A stretch of DNA of 64,000 nt from Cloeon dipterum (taxonomy: Eukaryota; Arthropoda; Insecta; Ephemeroptera; Baetidae), in contig NC_088789.1 of assembly GCF_949628265.1 (NCBI RefSeq), positions 7,370,886 through 7,434,885 of the forward strand, read 5' to 3'. The translations under genes and the position numbers were made by a program. The notes under the pieces were generated by a model. It was given only the letters and a program-made list of their open reading frames with translations, was not told where the DNA came from and made no database searches. Positions 49,421 through 61,970 of the stretch are shown piece by piece. Within the stretch, counting starts at the first letter, position 1, and each line of letters opens with the position of its first letter.

Positions 49421-52400
49421 GCCCCCATTTTTTGTGAATCTGCGTCGCGCCGATTAATTATTGCTCCCTTGTAAATGGTTTTGGCGTTTCGCTTAAATTT
49501 GCCGCATTCCGTCGACCGTATTTCGCTGGTTTGTCATGACCAAGCAGCAGAAGATGCAGCCTCCATCGCTATTTTTATTAGAATGGCCCGAGGCGGCATT
49601 TTTTACGCTATGCCAATGTTATGGCAATTTAACCAATAACAGCATTTGGCGGTATTTTTATTCTTTTCGATTTTTTCTGCTATTTACTTAATTGGAAGTT
49701 GACCTTGAAATAATCTTAACTAAAATATCAATTAACTTGGCTCAAGCCTTAATTAAAACAATTATTTTTAATTCAAAGGTAAATCAAAGAGCAGAATGGG
49801 ACACGCTCCTGGAGCAGTTCTCGCTGTCCTCCTTGTGCGTCAACGGAGGGGTGGCGCTGAAGCAAATATACATCAGGTATTTGGAGCGTTACGAGAGGGT
49901 CCACTTCATGGGCGAAGTTGCCGACCAGGATGAGGACCCTGAAGATGCTCACAATCGGCGCTGGTCAGTCCGCGCGATTCACAATGTTCCTCTCACCTAC
50001 AACCACCACCACCATAACATCTCAGGTTACTCATTATCTGCTACCGCTTAAGTCTGTGTTTTCACTTTGAAATTTTTCTTTCAGAATCTATGCGAAGCAA
50101 TGCAGGTCTGTCGACAAACCTTTTCAAGCCAACAGAATATGATCGGCTGGCTCTGTCCCTCCTGTCACCGCTTCCTAATGAACAGGACTATGCAATTAAT
50201 GTGTGCACCCTGTTGTCAAACGAGGGTAAACACACGCTCAAGCTGGACAGGTGTCCTCGTCTCATTGATCTTCTATTGGCACATGCTGGTGTATTCGCAG
50301 AATGTAAGTTTTCCTCTCTTGCTTATACATTTTCTCACTATTTCAAAGGCATCCTTTTTATTTGGTTGAAGACTAATATTATTTTTATTTTAAAAATAAA
50401 ATAAGAGTTTTTATTTTAGTAAGCAATACAATTTTTTAGATAAACATTTTTTTTGCTCTTTTTATCCCTGAGGAATATTAATTCATGTAAGCTCATACTC
50501 CCAATTTAATTTGTTTATAGCATCGTTAAGAAACGCGTTTATGGACATGTTTCGAAAAGCTAAGTGCCAGTCAACAATGCGTTTCTGGTCGGACGTAGTC
50601 GAAGAGAAAGACTTTCTTGAATTGACTGAACCTCCTCCCGTGAAAGAATTTAGCAGCAACTATTGCCTTCCACCTACTCCTTCGTCCTTGCCGGACAACT
50701 TGTTGGACAGTGAATGTGTGCTCGAGGAATCCGACCTGAACAAATGCGCTGAGGAGCTGCGGGACAGAGCCTCGCCACCATCCACAAAACCTCCAAGTGT
50801 AGTGCCTGAAAACGAAACTGCTGACGATTGCACGATGGTTGACTTGAGTGAAGGTCAGAGTGCAGAAGTGCCCTCCAATGACGTCCAGCAAGACCCAGTG
50901 ACTGACCCTTCTGAAGCTGCCTGCGAAACGGACAGTTCTGTGCAGAAAATGCAAGTGGACAATGAAAAGACTAATGATGGGCCAAGCCAGACGCCTCAGG
51001 TTGAGGGTGGTGAAGGTGCGCCAGATGGCGAAAGCGCGCCAGCTGCCAACCCTAAGGGCGGCGCTGACCCAATCAAACCTGAGGAGGTGGACGCTCAGCC
51101 CCCTGAGGGCGAAGTGCCCTCCAAACCAGAGGTTGAAGTGGAAGTGAAAGTGGAAAAACCGAAAATTCGAATGGTTGAAGTACCTGAGGATGAAATTCCT
51201 CAGCTGCCCAAACCAGAAGGAGAAAGTTTATTTTGGTGCGATCCAGTCGATTACTCCAAATTGGGACCTTTGGTGGATTTTGGACAGAGTGAAAAGGACT
51301 TTTTATGCCTGGGCAGAGGGCTGGGCGTGAACGAGGTTTTGGGTCAACGGGTGCTACAAATTGCTACTATTTTGAGGAATCTCAGCTTTGAAGAGGAAAA
51401 CATTCCTGTCTTATCGAAGAATGCGTCGTTTTTGAGGTACGTTTTATCGCTTCACTTTCATTTTTAATATTATCTGAATTCGCCTAATGATTAATAGAAA
51501 TTTAAGAATATTACATGTAAGTTTCTATTGATCGTGGCAGTCTATCAATGGTAAATTTAGAGAGTGGAATGAGAACTTCAGTGCACTGGAAAAAAAATTG
51601 AGCTAATGGCCCTCCTATATAATACCCATCGACAGGGGGGGGCAGTTAAGGGGCGGGGGCCAAGGGGGGTTGGGGCCTAAGAGGTTTTTTGCCGCCGCCC
51701 CACAGGGGCCCGGAAAGCCCCTTCGAAGCAAACGGTCTCCCTATGCTCTTGTGTAAAAAAAATCGCCAAAACGGGGCGGATCGGGGCGAAACCCGGGTGG
51801 CCGACGGAGGTTCGCCCAAGAACGCGTTTGCAGGTGTGCAAGCCCGGATTCCTCCCATAGGCGAATTTAAAAATAGTAATAATAATTTTTTCCTATAATA
51901 TTTAACTGACTCTGCGATATTTTCTATTTTTTTATGTGAGGAGGTATAGGATATAATTAACCTTCTGACCCGCAGTTAACTTTGTGTTGAATCTTAAAAC
52001 AATTTTGATTTCAATTGTTTCAGGTTTGCCCTCATCTGCACACAGTCCAAGTGGAATAGACTGTCACAAATGGGGCTTGATATGTTGAGTCAGGTGGCCT
52101 GCGAAATGGTTTTGGAAGACCCTCAAACCGACACCTTGGCAGCAATGCTCTTGTCTACCGTCACAAAGGGGCTCTCGTCGCCAGACCGCTTCATGATTAT
52201 TTCTTGTCTTGAGATAATCAACAAGCTTAGTCAGAACGAGGTCAATGAAGAACTCATGCTCAAGTTGGTAGAGCAGAAGGTCTACGACCAAGTGTGCACC
52301 TTCCTCACACTCCACGACATCATGTTGCTGATTTACACCTTGGAGTGCCTCTACTCACTCTCCTCGCTTGGGGAAAAAGCCTGCAACAGTATCTGCAGGG

Positions 52401-55400
52401 TCCATGGTGCTATCGACACTCTAGTTTCCCTTATCACAGTAGAGGTGAGTTTTTATTGATAAAAATGCATAACAAAGCCTTAATTATTGTTCTTTATTTT
52501 TTTCCAGGCTCAGAGCTATGGGCCTCGAGCATGCATTTTGATGCGAGTTGTTGAGCGTGTGCCTGAGCAAGGAGGAGTTGTGCACGCCACCAACAACGTT
52601 GTCATGAATGCTCCCATGCAATCACCTCAGCTGACTCAGCTCACTACCATGAATGTCACTCCCGCCGCACAAACAACTGTTGTCACCAGACAAGTGTTAA
52701 CACCTCAGAGTGAGTTCCCACCCAGCTGTGTGCAAACTCGCATGAAATTGCTAACTGTTGCCTTGTTGCTCATTTCAGGGCCCATCCAAGCCATGCCTCA
52801 GCCAACCCCAGGTACCACTACAATTGTGATCCAAGCGCCACAAGCACAAATAGTGCAGCAGCAGCAACAACAACAGCAACAGCAGCAAATTCAGGAAAAT
52901 GAGCAATACGGCATGGCGTGGCTTAGGGCCAACTATGAACATTCGTCAGGTGCTGCTGTGGACCAAAATGAAATGTACCAGCAGTATGTGGCTGCTTGCT
53001 CTAAAATCGGTCGAAGAGGTCTACCATCCTTTCAGTTTTCGCGGCTAGTAAGGTAAGCATTTTGAAAAAAGTACAAAACTTTTTTCCACAGTTCTAATAA
53101 ATTAAAAAATTATCCCTGTTCCTATTTTTTTAAGTGGTTTTTAACTAGTTCATATTTTTTCTGAACCGGAGTTCTTAGAGCTTTTATCAACTTCTTAATT
53201 CTTGTTTTAGCGTTGTTTGCATTTTGTTATTGGAACTATCGTGATCAAAATTGAGCCCACCTAGAAATTTGCCATATTAGGTCGTCTTTATTATGTTTAC
53301 ACCAGAAACGTTGCTCTCTCCTTCTCTCCCTTCTTTGACCCATCTAATTCAGTATATTGAGGGAAGACATCTCTAAATAATGTTTCAGGACCGTCTTTGG
53401 AGGCTCTGTCGGACCAAACCCGAAGCCGTTGACGGCACCTGGTGGCACCCAGGAGTTCCAATACGTCGGAATAAAGGTGCGAGCTAGTGGTGTGCCCCCT
53501 ATAGCTTCTGGTCATGCTGTGACCAGCACCCAACTGCAGCCCACCCCATCCCCCGCCCCTGCCACTGTAGCTGAAAATGCCCCCATAACACCAGTTGCCT
53601 CCGCGGGGGCTGGCGACTCTGCGCTAATCGCGCCGTCGCCAATTCTTAAAGCCCAGCTTAGTGCGCCGTCCAAACCTGGTGTTAAGGTGGACAGCAAGAG
53701 TCAGGTGCGTGTCCTTAGGTGTAAAGTCATTGCCGCGCTCACTTGTCACTCTTTCATCCCCATCTCAATCTCACCACTGTTGTTTTGTGCTGCATTCTCG
53801 GAGGCACTCTGTTGTCTCGTAAAATTGGCTTGATAATATTTAGTCAGAATGAAGTCGTTTATTTTACGAGCAAAGTGCCAATGGGCATGCAGTTTTGTAT
53901 TCGAAAATAGCTTGAACGTATTTGCTACCCGAGGCATTTTATGGCTTGATGCTCACACATACAAAACTGCCATTGAGCATCTAGCCATAGAGTCTTCAGT
54001 ATTGGAATTAGTTACAGGAATGGGAAATGCAATAACACCCAATCGAGGACAAAATTAAAGTCCAATAATTTTTCAAAATCATGTTTTTCTGCGTGTGTTT
54101 AGATCTTGTCTGTTGAGTCAATTTTTGATCTCTTTTGCATATTTTTACATGATGATTTTAATTGATCTTTGAATGTAAGTTCCGATTGCATTTCTGATTC
54201 TCACGTCATCTGTATTTATGACATCAGTGTGGTTGTATCTATGTCGTTAATTTGCTGATATGTTGTGTGAAGGTGATGGCACACCCTCACTTGACGCAGG
54301 CTTTGTTGGGTAATGCACAACATCCAGCACAGAGACCTACATCAGGTTCCCCTTCACCAGCCAATACCTCCCAAGGAGCCCAATCAACATGCTCTAGTTC
54401 CCAACCCACACCCTCGTCCTCCTCTTCCTCCTCGACCCCAAACACCTCCCTAATCAAGAGCCTTCTGGCCTCAAAGGTAAACACTGCCCCGTGTATTACA
54501 TCAACCTCAGTAGTTGAGAGCATGAGCATGTTGAACGTCGTGACTACCTCATCAGCTACTAATACCACAGACGCTCAACAGGTAAAAATGACACAGAAGT
54601 GCCCACGCTCGCCTCTGCACCTCCCTCTCCACATCATCACATTATCTTTAGTTTTTTGGTCCTGGTACAGGCGGTAAAGTGGCTTCGTGGCTGGTTGTGC
54701 TTGCTTGCTAGTTCTCATAATGATTTGTGCCGTGTGCCGTTCTAACTTCTAACCATCCAATTTTCCATAAACTGATAACAAATAACAATGAATTGAATCT
54801 TCCCGACTCCCGCCCTGTTACCAACCCATTTGATTTGATTTAGGCTCCTAACCAAGCAACTGAAATGCAACACTCACAACCAAATTGAATTTCAAGCTCA
54901 TGTTTCAACTTTGATATGGAATTGCAGGTAGCTCAAAGGCAACAAAGGTTGATGCAGCAGCAGCTCCAAACGGGGCAGCAGGTGCACATAATGAGCACAC
55001 CTACGCCACCGCCACCCTTGCAGCCCATCAGCACTGGGATGACATCCATGAAATCGGCCACTAAGACTGTAGAATCCGCTGAGCAGCAGCCTGTTGTCGC
55101 CAAAGTCAACGGCACCAGAAGCCTCTTGTCACCTGAAATACAAACAGATAACAGCATGGACACAACAGACAACAGCGCCAAAGGCAACGCCCTTCTACCA
55201 CCTCCTCCGCCTCAAAAATCAACCAAGATTGATGAGGATTCAAACTCCGCAGCATCCACGGCTAATTCCATCATGTCAAGTGGAGGTGGTGTTTCCACTG
55301 ACGGAGATGGGGACAACAGTCTCACCAGCTTTGAAGGCATTCTACTAAACGGCATGCCTCACAACTTGGACATCGATAATGAGTCCATCGAAGAGGTGAA

Positions 55401-58400
55401 AACGACCAATGGCAGCACGGAAAAGCCCAAAGCTAAAGGCATGCTGGCCGACCTGCTGGAAAAGAAGGTTGCCTTGAAGGAGCCCGTGATTAATGGTGTT
55501 ATGAGCAAGGAGATTAGGATAAGTGAGAAGGGCCTTGAGGTGGTGGAAAGCAAAGTGGACGTTTCAGGAGACGGCAACCAAACTGCAGAGCAGACAAAGC
55601 AGGGCCTGAAACGACCAGCGCCTGCACCAACCCCACCTCAGGAGGCGAAGAAAATTTGCCTGAATGGTGAAGTCAAGGCTGAAGCAGTGACTGAATCCAA
55701 ATCGGAACCAGATAATTCGTCCGAGAGTGCAAGCTCTGTTGAAACTGCGACAGCTACTACCGCAGCCACTACCACTCAGACGCCTGTAATTGTTTCGGCT
55801 GGGTCAAGACAAATCATTGTAACGCCCGGAAATATTCAGCAAGGTCAGGTTGTCATCTCCCAGGCATCTGGAACACCTGTCAAAGCACAAGTTCTGGTTC
55901 AGCAGGCGGGTCAGCGCCAGGTAATTTGATTATTTATAATTCTATACTGTGTTTTTTATTTGCACTTACTACACATAATACATGTTTTTTCTATATTGGT
56001 AATCGTAGCTTGAAATGTTTAAATGTCTATTCCAGGTGATTGTTCAAAACCAGCAGCCAATGCTGATCAACTCGACCGCAGGCGGCGGTCAGCAACTGCT
56101 GCTCACCCAGAACAACGGTCAAACCTTTGTTGTTGGTGCTCCTCAGGGTCTGACTCAAGGCCAGACCTTTTTGCTGGCACCACCGTCGCAGCAGCAGGGC
56201 TCAAATCAAAAGACCATCATCATATTGCATCAGCAGGGCCAAAAGATGGGCACCCCGGGCCAACCAATGATGGTGCAGCTCCCCCGAAGTGCAATTCAGG
56301 GCGGCGCCTCTGGCCTGCAGAGTCTGATGCTGACCCAAGGTGCGGGCGGCCAGATGACTGTATCCCTTCCTGGCTGCAGTCCCATCATCGCCAGGCCGGT
56401 TGACGCCTCCAACAGCGGCGCCCAGCAGCTGCTCAAGGTGGTGGCACCCACGCAGGTCCAAAGGCCGCCTGCATCAGTGGCTTCCACCCTCTCTGCAGCA
56501 GTTGCTACAAGCACAGCGAGTCCACCTGTGAATTCCACAAGTCCAGGCCCTAGCGCCACGACCACAACCACTGCTGGTGCGCCAACGTCAACCACCTCAA
56601 CAACGACACCTGCCCAGCCAGTCCCGACGGTTCCAGTTTCACCTTATGTTTGCGAGTGGAGGGGTTGTATGAGGTTTGTGTAGACAAATTCATTCTTCTG
56701 CTGCTTTAATATTTATTTCAACTGCTTTTTTCAGGATATTCAAGTCTGCTAATGAGGTGTACATGCATGCCTGCCAGAGCCACTGTCCGACTGGCCCTGA
56801 GGATGTGCAGTGCTTATGGGAACGGTGCGACAATCTCAAACGAAAGAGGTTTTCCCTGATGACTCATCTTTATGACAGACATTGCAATAATGAGGTAATT
56901 TTGATTGTGATTTTTTTCGTGTTAACTTTACAAGCAATCCATTCTAGCAATACATCATTATCAATACTTTATTATAACCTAATGATTTGCACAAGTAACC
57001 TGCTAATGTTCTCATTGATTAAATAACCTACCAGGGTTCATATCATCGCGTGATTTGAGTACCTTACTTAACTTCATTGAATTTATACTGCTATGCTTGA
57101 TTTCATGTTGCCACCATATTTATTGTATCAATCAAGTTACAAGACTCCTTCTGATAAATTTCAGACGATGAAGGCGGTGGCTGCGAGGAGAAAGCAGATG
57201 GCTATGAGTGGCAAGACAGAAATTCCTGCTCCAGCCCAACCCCCTCCTCACCCTGGCTACGCTCCAAATGCTGCTCTTCACGCGATCAAGCGGCATGCTC
57301 TGGAGTTCGTCAATCCAAAGGAGTTGATGGTAAGTGTTGGACACTTTCTATTGGGAAATACTACAATTATTAACACCTTTGGGCAAAATGCGGAAGTCAT
57401 TGGCTCGGTTAGGGTTTCTCGCTCACTAATAACACAACTACCCAACTTTTAGCAACGAACAGCTGCAGCTGGAACGACAGTTGCTTCAACTGCCACTACT
57501 TCTGTCACTTCCTCTACCACAGACGCAGCTCCTTCCATAAAGACGGGGCCTCCGGTCCCGCAAGTTACTCAAACCATTCGCCCCATTCAACAGGTGAGCC
57601 TTGCTCTGGTTCTCTGTGCTTACTGTTGATTTTCGTGTGCAAATTTCACGCAATTCTGTCAATAATATCAAAAGTCAGAGAACAAGACGCAAAGCGCGTT
57701 TTCCATGCCATGCTGATACTAACAACTGTGTTTTAACAGCCTGCTGACACTAATCCTTCAAGACGACTCTCGTTCCAAGTAAATATCCCATTCTTGATGA
57801 CTTATGCTTCCAAATTCACTATTTGCCCTTCTATTCTCGCTTAAGTTTCACTCACTCCTATCTCCATTTGCACAATTTTTGCATGCCTTATTTTGTTAAA
57901 ACAGGGTCGCATTTTCTAACCACCTGGTTTTTTTCACCGCTGATTTTTACCTATTTTATCAGACAGTGTTAAACCAATTTCATGTGAAATTAGTGCTAGA
58001 AATTATTAGTCTGTAGATTTATTGAATAAGGCTAATTTTTCTGGATTTAAGTATTTTTGCTATCTGTAAACACTCTTTGTCTTCATTTTGCTTAACCTCT
58101 TTGCTACAATTTTATTACCATCTGCCTCCAGCTGAATTTAAAAAAAAATCTACGATTAAAAATTTGTAGCGAAACAACTAAATTAAAGTTAAGTACACTG
58201 ATATATATTATAAGTGTTTTGCCACCTTAATTTTGAACCTGTGTAAAATCCGGATTTTCTAACTGATTTATCTTCCGCATTTTCAGGATGATAACGAAGG
58301 GCCTGTTACAAAGAGTATTCGCCTAACATCATCATTAATACTAAGAAATCTAGTCATCTATTCAAACACTGGCAAGAGGTAAACAATATATTTTACCTAA

Positions 58401-58551
58401 GTTGCATGGAACTTAATTCTTATTTGCAATTTAAAGGCACTTACGGAGCTACGAACCTCACCTGGCAAGCATTGCACTCAGCAACGTGGAATCATCTCGG
58501 ACAATTGCGCAGGTTCTGTACGACATGAACCAGGCATCCAATCAAAGCTGA
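48986..58551 (+). CDS. ARID2: ARID2 / BAP170, PBAP chromatin-remodelling subunit
   Basis: ARID2 (BAF200, Drosophila BAP170) is a defining subunit of the PBAF/PBAP SWI/SNF remodeller in the nucleus. Eighteen coding exons close at 1,810 aa (human 1,835). Exon 1 is 48986-49077 (MAKILNKDPVTYQKERDAFL) and the last is 58437-58551. The ARID domain covers about residues 10-110 (TPFRQIPRLHGHEVDLYLLY then HGGWEKVN). An acidic Pro/Glu-rich segment follows in exon 5 (50521-51436), then an armadillo-like helical part. An RFX-type winged helix is split between 52779-53052 and 53389-53704 (YGMAWLRANYE, RRGLPSFQFSRLVRTVFGG). Long Ser/Thr/Gln-rich regions follow, then two C2H2 fingers (CEWRGCMRIFKSANEVYMHA; CLWERCDNLKRKRFSLMTHL). 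A short polyQ tract precedes the RFX domain. Confidence 0.96.
49286..49778 (+). other. ARID2 intron 2
   Basis: The first half belongs to the CpG-rich block and the second half is AT-rich. It is flanked by donor gtatgt and acceptor caaag. No other feature is seen. Confidence 0.6.
51437..52023 (+). other. ARID2 intron 5 with a GC-rich insert
   Basis: The intron is AT-rich at both ends (donor gtacgt, acceptor tttcag) but contains a GC-rich block at about 51625-51862, listed separately. Confidence 0.7.
51625..51862. repeat. GC-rich block, possible mobile-element fragment
   Basis: About 240 bp of very G/C-rich sequence (ggcgggggccaaggggggttggggcc, ggggcggatcggggcg) interrupts an AT-rich intron with abrupt edges. 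I see no clear terminal repeats, target-site duplication or protein similarity. A repeat insertion is inferred from composition only. Confidence 0.4.
52856..52890 (+). repeat. CAG/CAA repeat encoding polyglutamine in ARID2
   Basis: A run of cag and caa codons in exon 8 encodes about 11 glutamines just before the RFX-type winged helix. Mixed CAG/CAA codons make it less prone to slippage than a pure CAG run. Confidence 0.9.
53705..54272 (+). other. ARID2 intron 9
   Basis: It is flanked by donor gtgcgt and acceptor gtgaag. A 69-codon open frame inside has no recognisable similarity, and I regard it as non-coding. Confidence 0.55.
57740..57778 (+). other. 39-nt exon of ARID2 encoding an RRLS motif
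   Basis: This small phase-0 exon encodes PADTNPSRRLSFQ and is flanked by acceptor ttttaacag and donor gtaaat. Its length of 13 whole codons allows clean skipping. RRLS matches the basic-directed (PKA-type) phosphorylation consensus. Confidence 0.65.
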
Positions 58552-59291
58552 CCAGCCACTCTTTGTGTCAATCATTGTTAATTTATTATTGTACTTCCCC
58601 CTCCATTTATCGGTCTACATATTATGTGTCAATTGCAATAATGAACTAACATGTATTGCTCTTGGCTGCCAGGTAAAATGTAATGTTGATTTTAACAAAT
58701 AATTTTTGGTTAGTGAACAAAGCAACAACAAAATTTTGAATGTGGAATTGACTTAATGTTGTATTGCATTTTAGTTTAAATGGCATCTTATAAAATAATT
58801 ATGCTTTGTGCTTTAAGGTTTTTTACATTTTTCTTGTGGGGTAGGCTCACCGTTTTCATTAATTACGCTACAATCGATTGTTGATGTATGAAATACTTCT
58901 TATCATGCCAAAGACGAACTGCTGTTGTTGAGAGCATAATAAAACAATGTTGGAAATCGATCACGTAAACACTTCTGTTGCGCACAAGTTGTAAAGCAAA
59001 TTGGTTTTGGCAAACTGGCTTCAACTGTGAGCCTACCATGTCAGTATTTTGCTGTTAAGCTTGCCCATGGAATGATGAAACTTTTCTTGTGATACGAAAG
59101 GTCTATTTCATGAGTGAGGAGCTCTCTTTCTCTCTCAGCTAACCAAAAGAATGTCTCGAGAATCCACACAAGCTTTTCAAATGAATGAATTATTTGCTTT
59201 GACCTATGCTGGAAATACATTTGTTATTTTTTAAGAAAATAAAATACTATAGACTCTTTTACACGCCATGTTTACTTTTTAAAGAAACAGG
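58552..59291. other. ARID2 3' UTR and IFT80 3' flank
   Basis: This is the convergent 3' region of ARID2 (plus) and IFT80 (minus). AATAAA at 59238-59243 is the most distal plus-strand candidate. Another (cataataaaac) lies near 58937. No further coding exon of either gene is seen. Confidence 0.6.
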
Positions 59292-61970
59292 TCACTGAGT
59301 TTGGTTCATTATGTACTCTATTTCGTCGACCAACCCAAGGGCAATGTACGATGAAAGCGATTTTTTTGGTTGGTTCTTCATGCAGCACCGAGCAGCAAAG
59401 AAGCTATGATTGCTACCAGGCTTGTTCATTGATGCACGTCGCACAAGTTTAATTGCTTTGACCCAATCTCCTTTTTCTGTCAGGGAAAACAGTGCCGCCG
59501 GAACCAAATTTATTGGAATGCTTATAGCTGTTTTGTCGTGACGCTGTATTTCCACGATTCCATTGCTGAACTGCGTTATCACTCCACTTGTGCCGATTTC
59601 GCTGCAATTGCAGTATTAATGACAAAATTACTGGCATTAAACCATTTTACCTCAGGTCTCTTTCTATTCGTGTGTTCAACAATAACTGATTGTTGAACGA
59701 CACTATTTGCGGATAAAACCAAACGCAGAGCTCACTCTCAGTTAAAGCGCTCAGGTATGGATTGCTGGAGTTCCACATCACTTGGCGAACCATGCTAGCT
59801 AAAATTGAGATTTATTCCGATGTATTATGTATTTATTCTGACGAAGCAGAGATTTTAAATGAATACCTAGCTTGTAGATTGAAGCATTAGGAATGGCTGG
59901 ATTTGGAACAACGTAAAGATCGCCCTGCGAATCAACTGCCGCGAGACATCTCTCTGAATCTATCTGATTCAAAGCAACTTGTTTTATTGGCTCTTTAAAC
60001 CGAATTTTTGGAACATTTTGTCCATCAATGGTCCGAGAAAAACCAAAGTCCAGAATGTGTACAACTGAGACAGTAAAAAACTTTTTAATTACTGAATCTC
60101 CAAAGAGCTCAATAGTGTACCTCGAAACTCGGTTGAATCTCGAATTGCCAAGTGGTCTGCAGTCAAGTGAATAGTGCTCTCGGTCAAGTGCACAATTTGT
60201 AAGTTAGGGACCTGAGGCACAGCAATGGCTCGTCCTTGCAAAGTGTACAACCAGAATCCAAATTCATTCACCGCCAAAAAGCATCTATTTTAATATTTAA
60301 ATAATTAAATGCAAATTTGTATTAAAATAAAATGTTACTTGGATGCGACTTGAAGTAAAAAGACACCTGCCACTTTCACTTCAACCGGAGTGTTAATTGT
60401 TGTAGTGTTGTAAATCAAGCATCGATCACTTGTGGCCAGAACTACATGTCCGAAGCCAGCTTCAAGAAGGAGAATGGAGCTTTTGACTTCTAGGGTCTCC
60501 CACATATCTGACGCTTTTAAGTCTCTCACGCGCACCGCCTTGTCCCCAATCATATGAGCTTGAATTCCGTCGCGATGAATTTCTCTGAAAATTAATAATA
60601 ATTTTCTCATCATGAAAATCAAATATTAGAAAAATAGATATACCTTCCAACCACATTGGCAACGATTATTTTCCCAGATCCGCAGGCTCCAATTAATCTT
60701 GAATTATCTTTGTTCCACGACAGTGAATGCGCAGTGCTGTTCGAAATTAATTCGGATGTTGAGAATCTCTACAAATTTACTGTTAATATCATGCAAAAAT
60801 AGAACTACAATTATTTTTACTCCTATGGTCTGGCAAAGCCGGAGAGAGTTGTGAGAGCTGACGGCAAGAATTTGTCCATTTAGATTCCAGGAAAGACACA
60901 TCACCGGCGATCCTTGGTTACCGCTTGAGTACATCAAGTGCCCGGAGGAATCCCACACCTTTTTGCATGAAAATTTGAGATAACAAAATTACGGCACAAT
61001 TATCCTTTTTTTTCAAAACTTGCCTTGCATTTGCCGTCTTCGCCGCCCGTAGCTAACAACCCATTTTGAGCCGCACTCCACGAGAGGCTCAAAACCACCC
61101 CATCATGGGCTTGCCACTGCAAGTAAAATTTATTTCTTATATACTATAACATTTCCTGAATTTCTTCAACCTTGGACTGTGCCATGCCAGGGATGAGTGA
61201 TTTTAAAATCACCCATGCACCTTGTACAAAGGCGATAGATTGCGAATCCGCTGACCAATCTGCGGCGGTCACAGGCAGCGGCGCGGATTCGCTAAAGCTC
61301 GCTCTCAGCATCGCCGATCGAGACCAAACTTTGACTAATCCGTCTTCAGAGCCTTCAAATTTTTAATTAAATCAAGCTAGATTAATAACACGAGTTCAAA
61401 ATGCAAAAATCAATATTTACCAGTTAAAATGCTGGACATGTCTTTGCTGATTTTTGCAACCAAAATTTCTGATTTGTGAGCATCAACTGTCTTCTCAACA
61501 CGACCACTTCCAGTCATCATTAGAATTTTTCCTATTATATCAAATAAAAATATCTTAACTTCGTAGTAAATTAATGCGAATATTCATTCATCTAATAAAT
61601 CTACCATTTGAAGTTGTCAGGAGCAATAGCAACTCGGCCCCAGGTTTATTATTCGCTTTCGATTTTTGAAGATTGTGTAACGAAGTTGGGCACAATTCGA
61701 TGGGCAGGTCAGAAACTTTGGTACTAGTTCCATTTTTAGCATCCCACCGATAAATAGATTTATCATTCCTTAAATATGTTAAATAAGATGACATTAATAG
61801 CATTCGATATTACGGTTCTTATATATGTATTACTGAAATAACCGGAAATAACATTACCCACAGCAGGTGAAAAACTCATTTTGTGAAATCCACGCAATGC
61901 AAGGAACTCCATTACTGATTCCACTGTTTTCATGAGTTTTTTGCGGCAAAACAGATACCTGAAAATGCAT
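59292..61970 (-). CDS. IFT80: Intraflagellar transport protein 80
   Basis: IFT80 is a WD40-repeat subunit of the IFT-B complex, required for cilium assembly (Drosophila Oseg5). Twelve exons from ATG 61970 (61858-61970, 61605-61768, 61421-61531, 61171-61352, 61024-61116, 60821-60958, 60644-60768, 60339-60584, 60121-60284, 59867-60064, 59651-59798, 59292-59601) give 663 aa in frame. Recognisable pieces are EDGLVKVWSRSAMLR, WQAHDGVVLSLSWS, GGEDGKCKVWDSSGHLMYSS and LAVSSHNSLRLC, matching the WD40 propellers. The last exon (YIALGLVDEIEYI) matches the family's AIGEIDKVQYI and then stops, so about 100 C-terminal residues of vertebrate IFT80 (777 aa) are absent. The donor after the exon at 61024-61116 is GC (AAG|GCAAGT). 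Head-to-head with a trichoplein-like gene. Confidence 0.92.

Noticed and set aside
51646-51898. Open frames of about 70 codons within the GC-rich ARID2 intron block
   Set aside because: Low-complexity Pro/Arg/Gly composition on both strands. The open reading is explained by GC content.
53849-54058. 69-codon open frame within ARID2 intron 9
   Set aside because: It lies between well-supported splice sites, is out of phase with the flanking exons and has no similarity.
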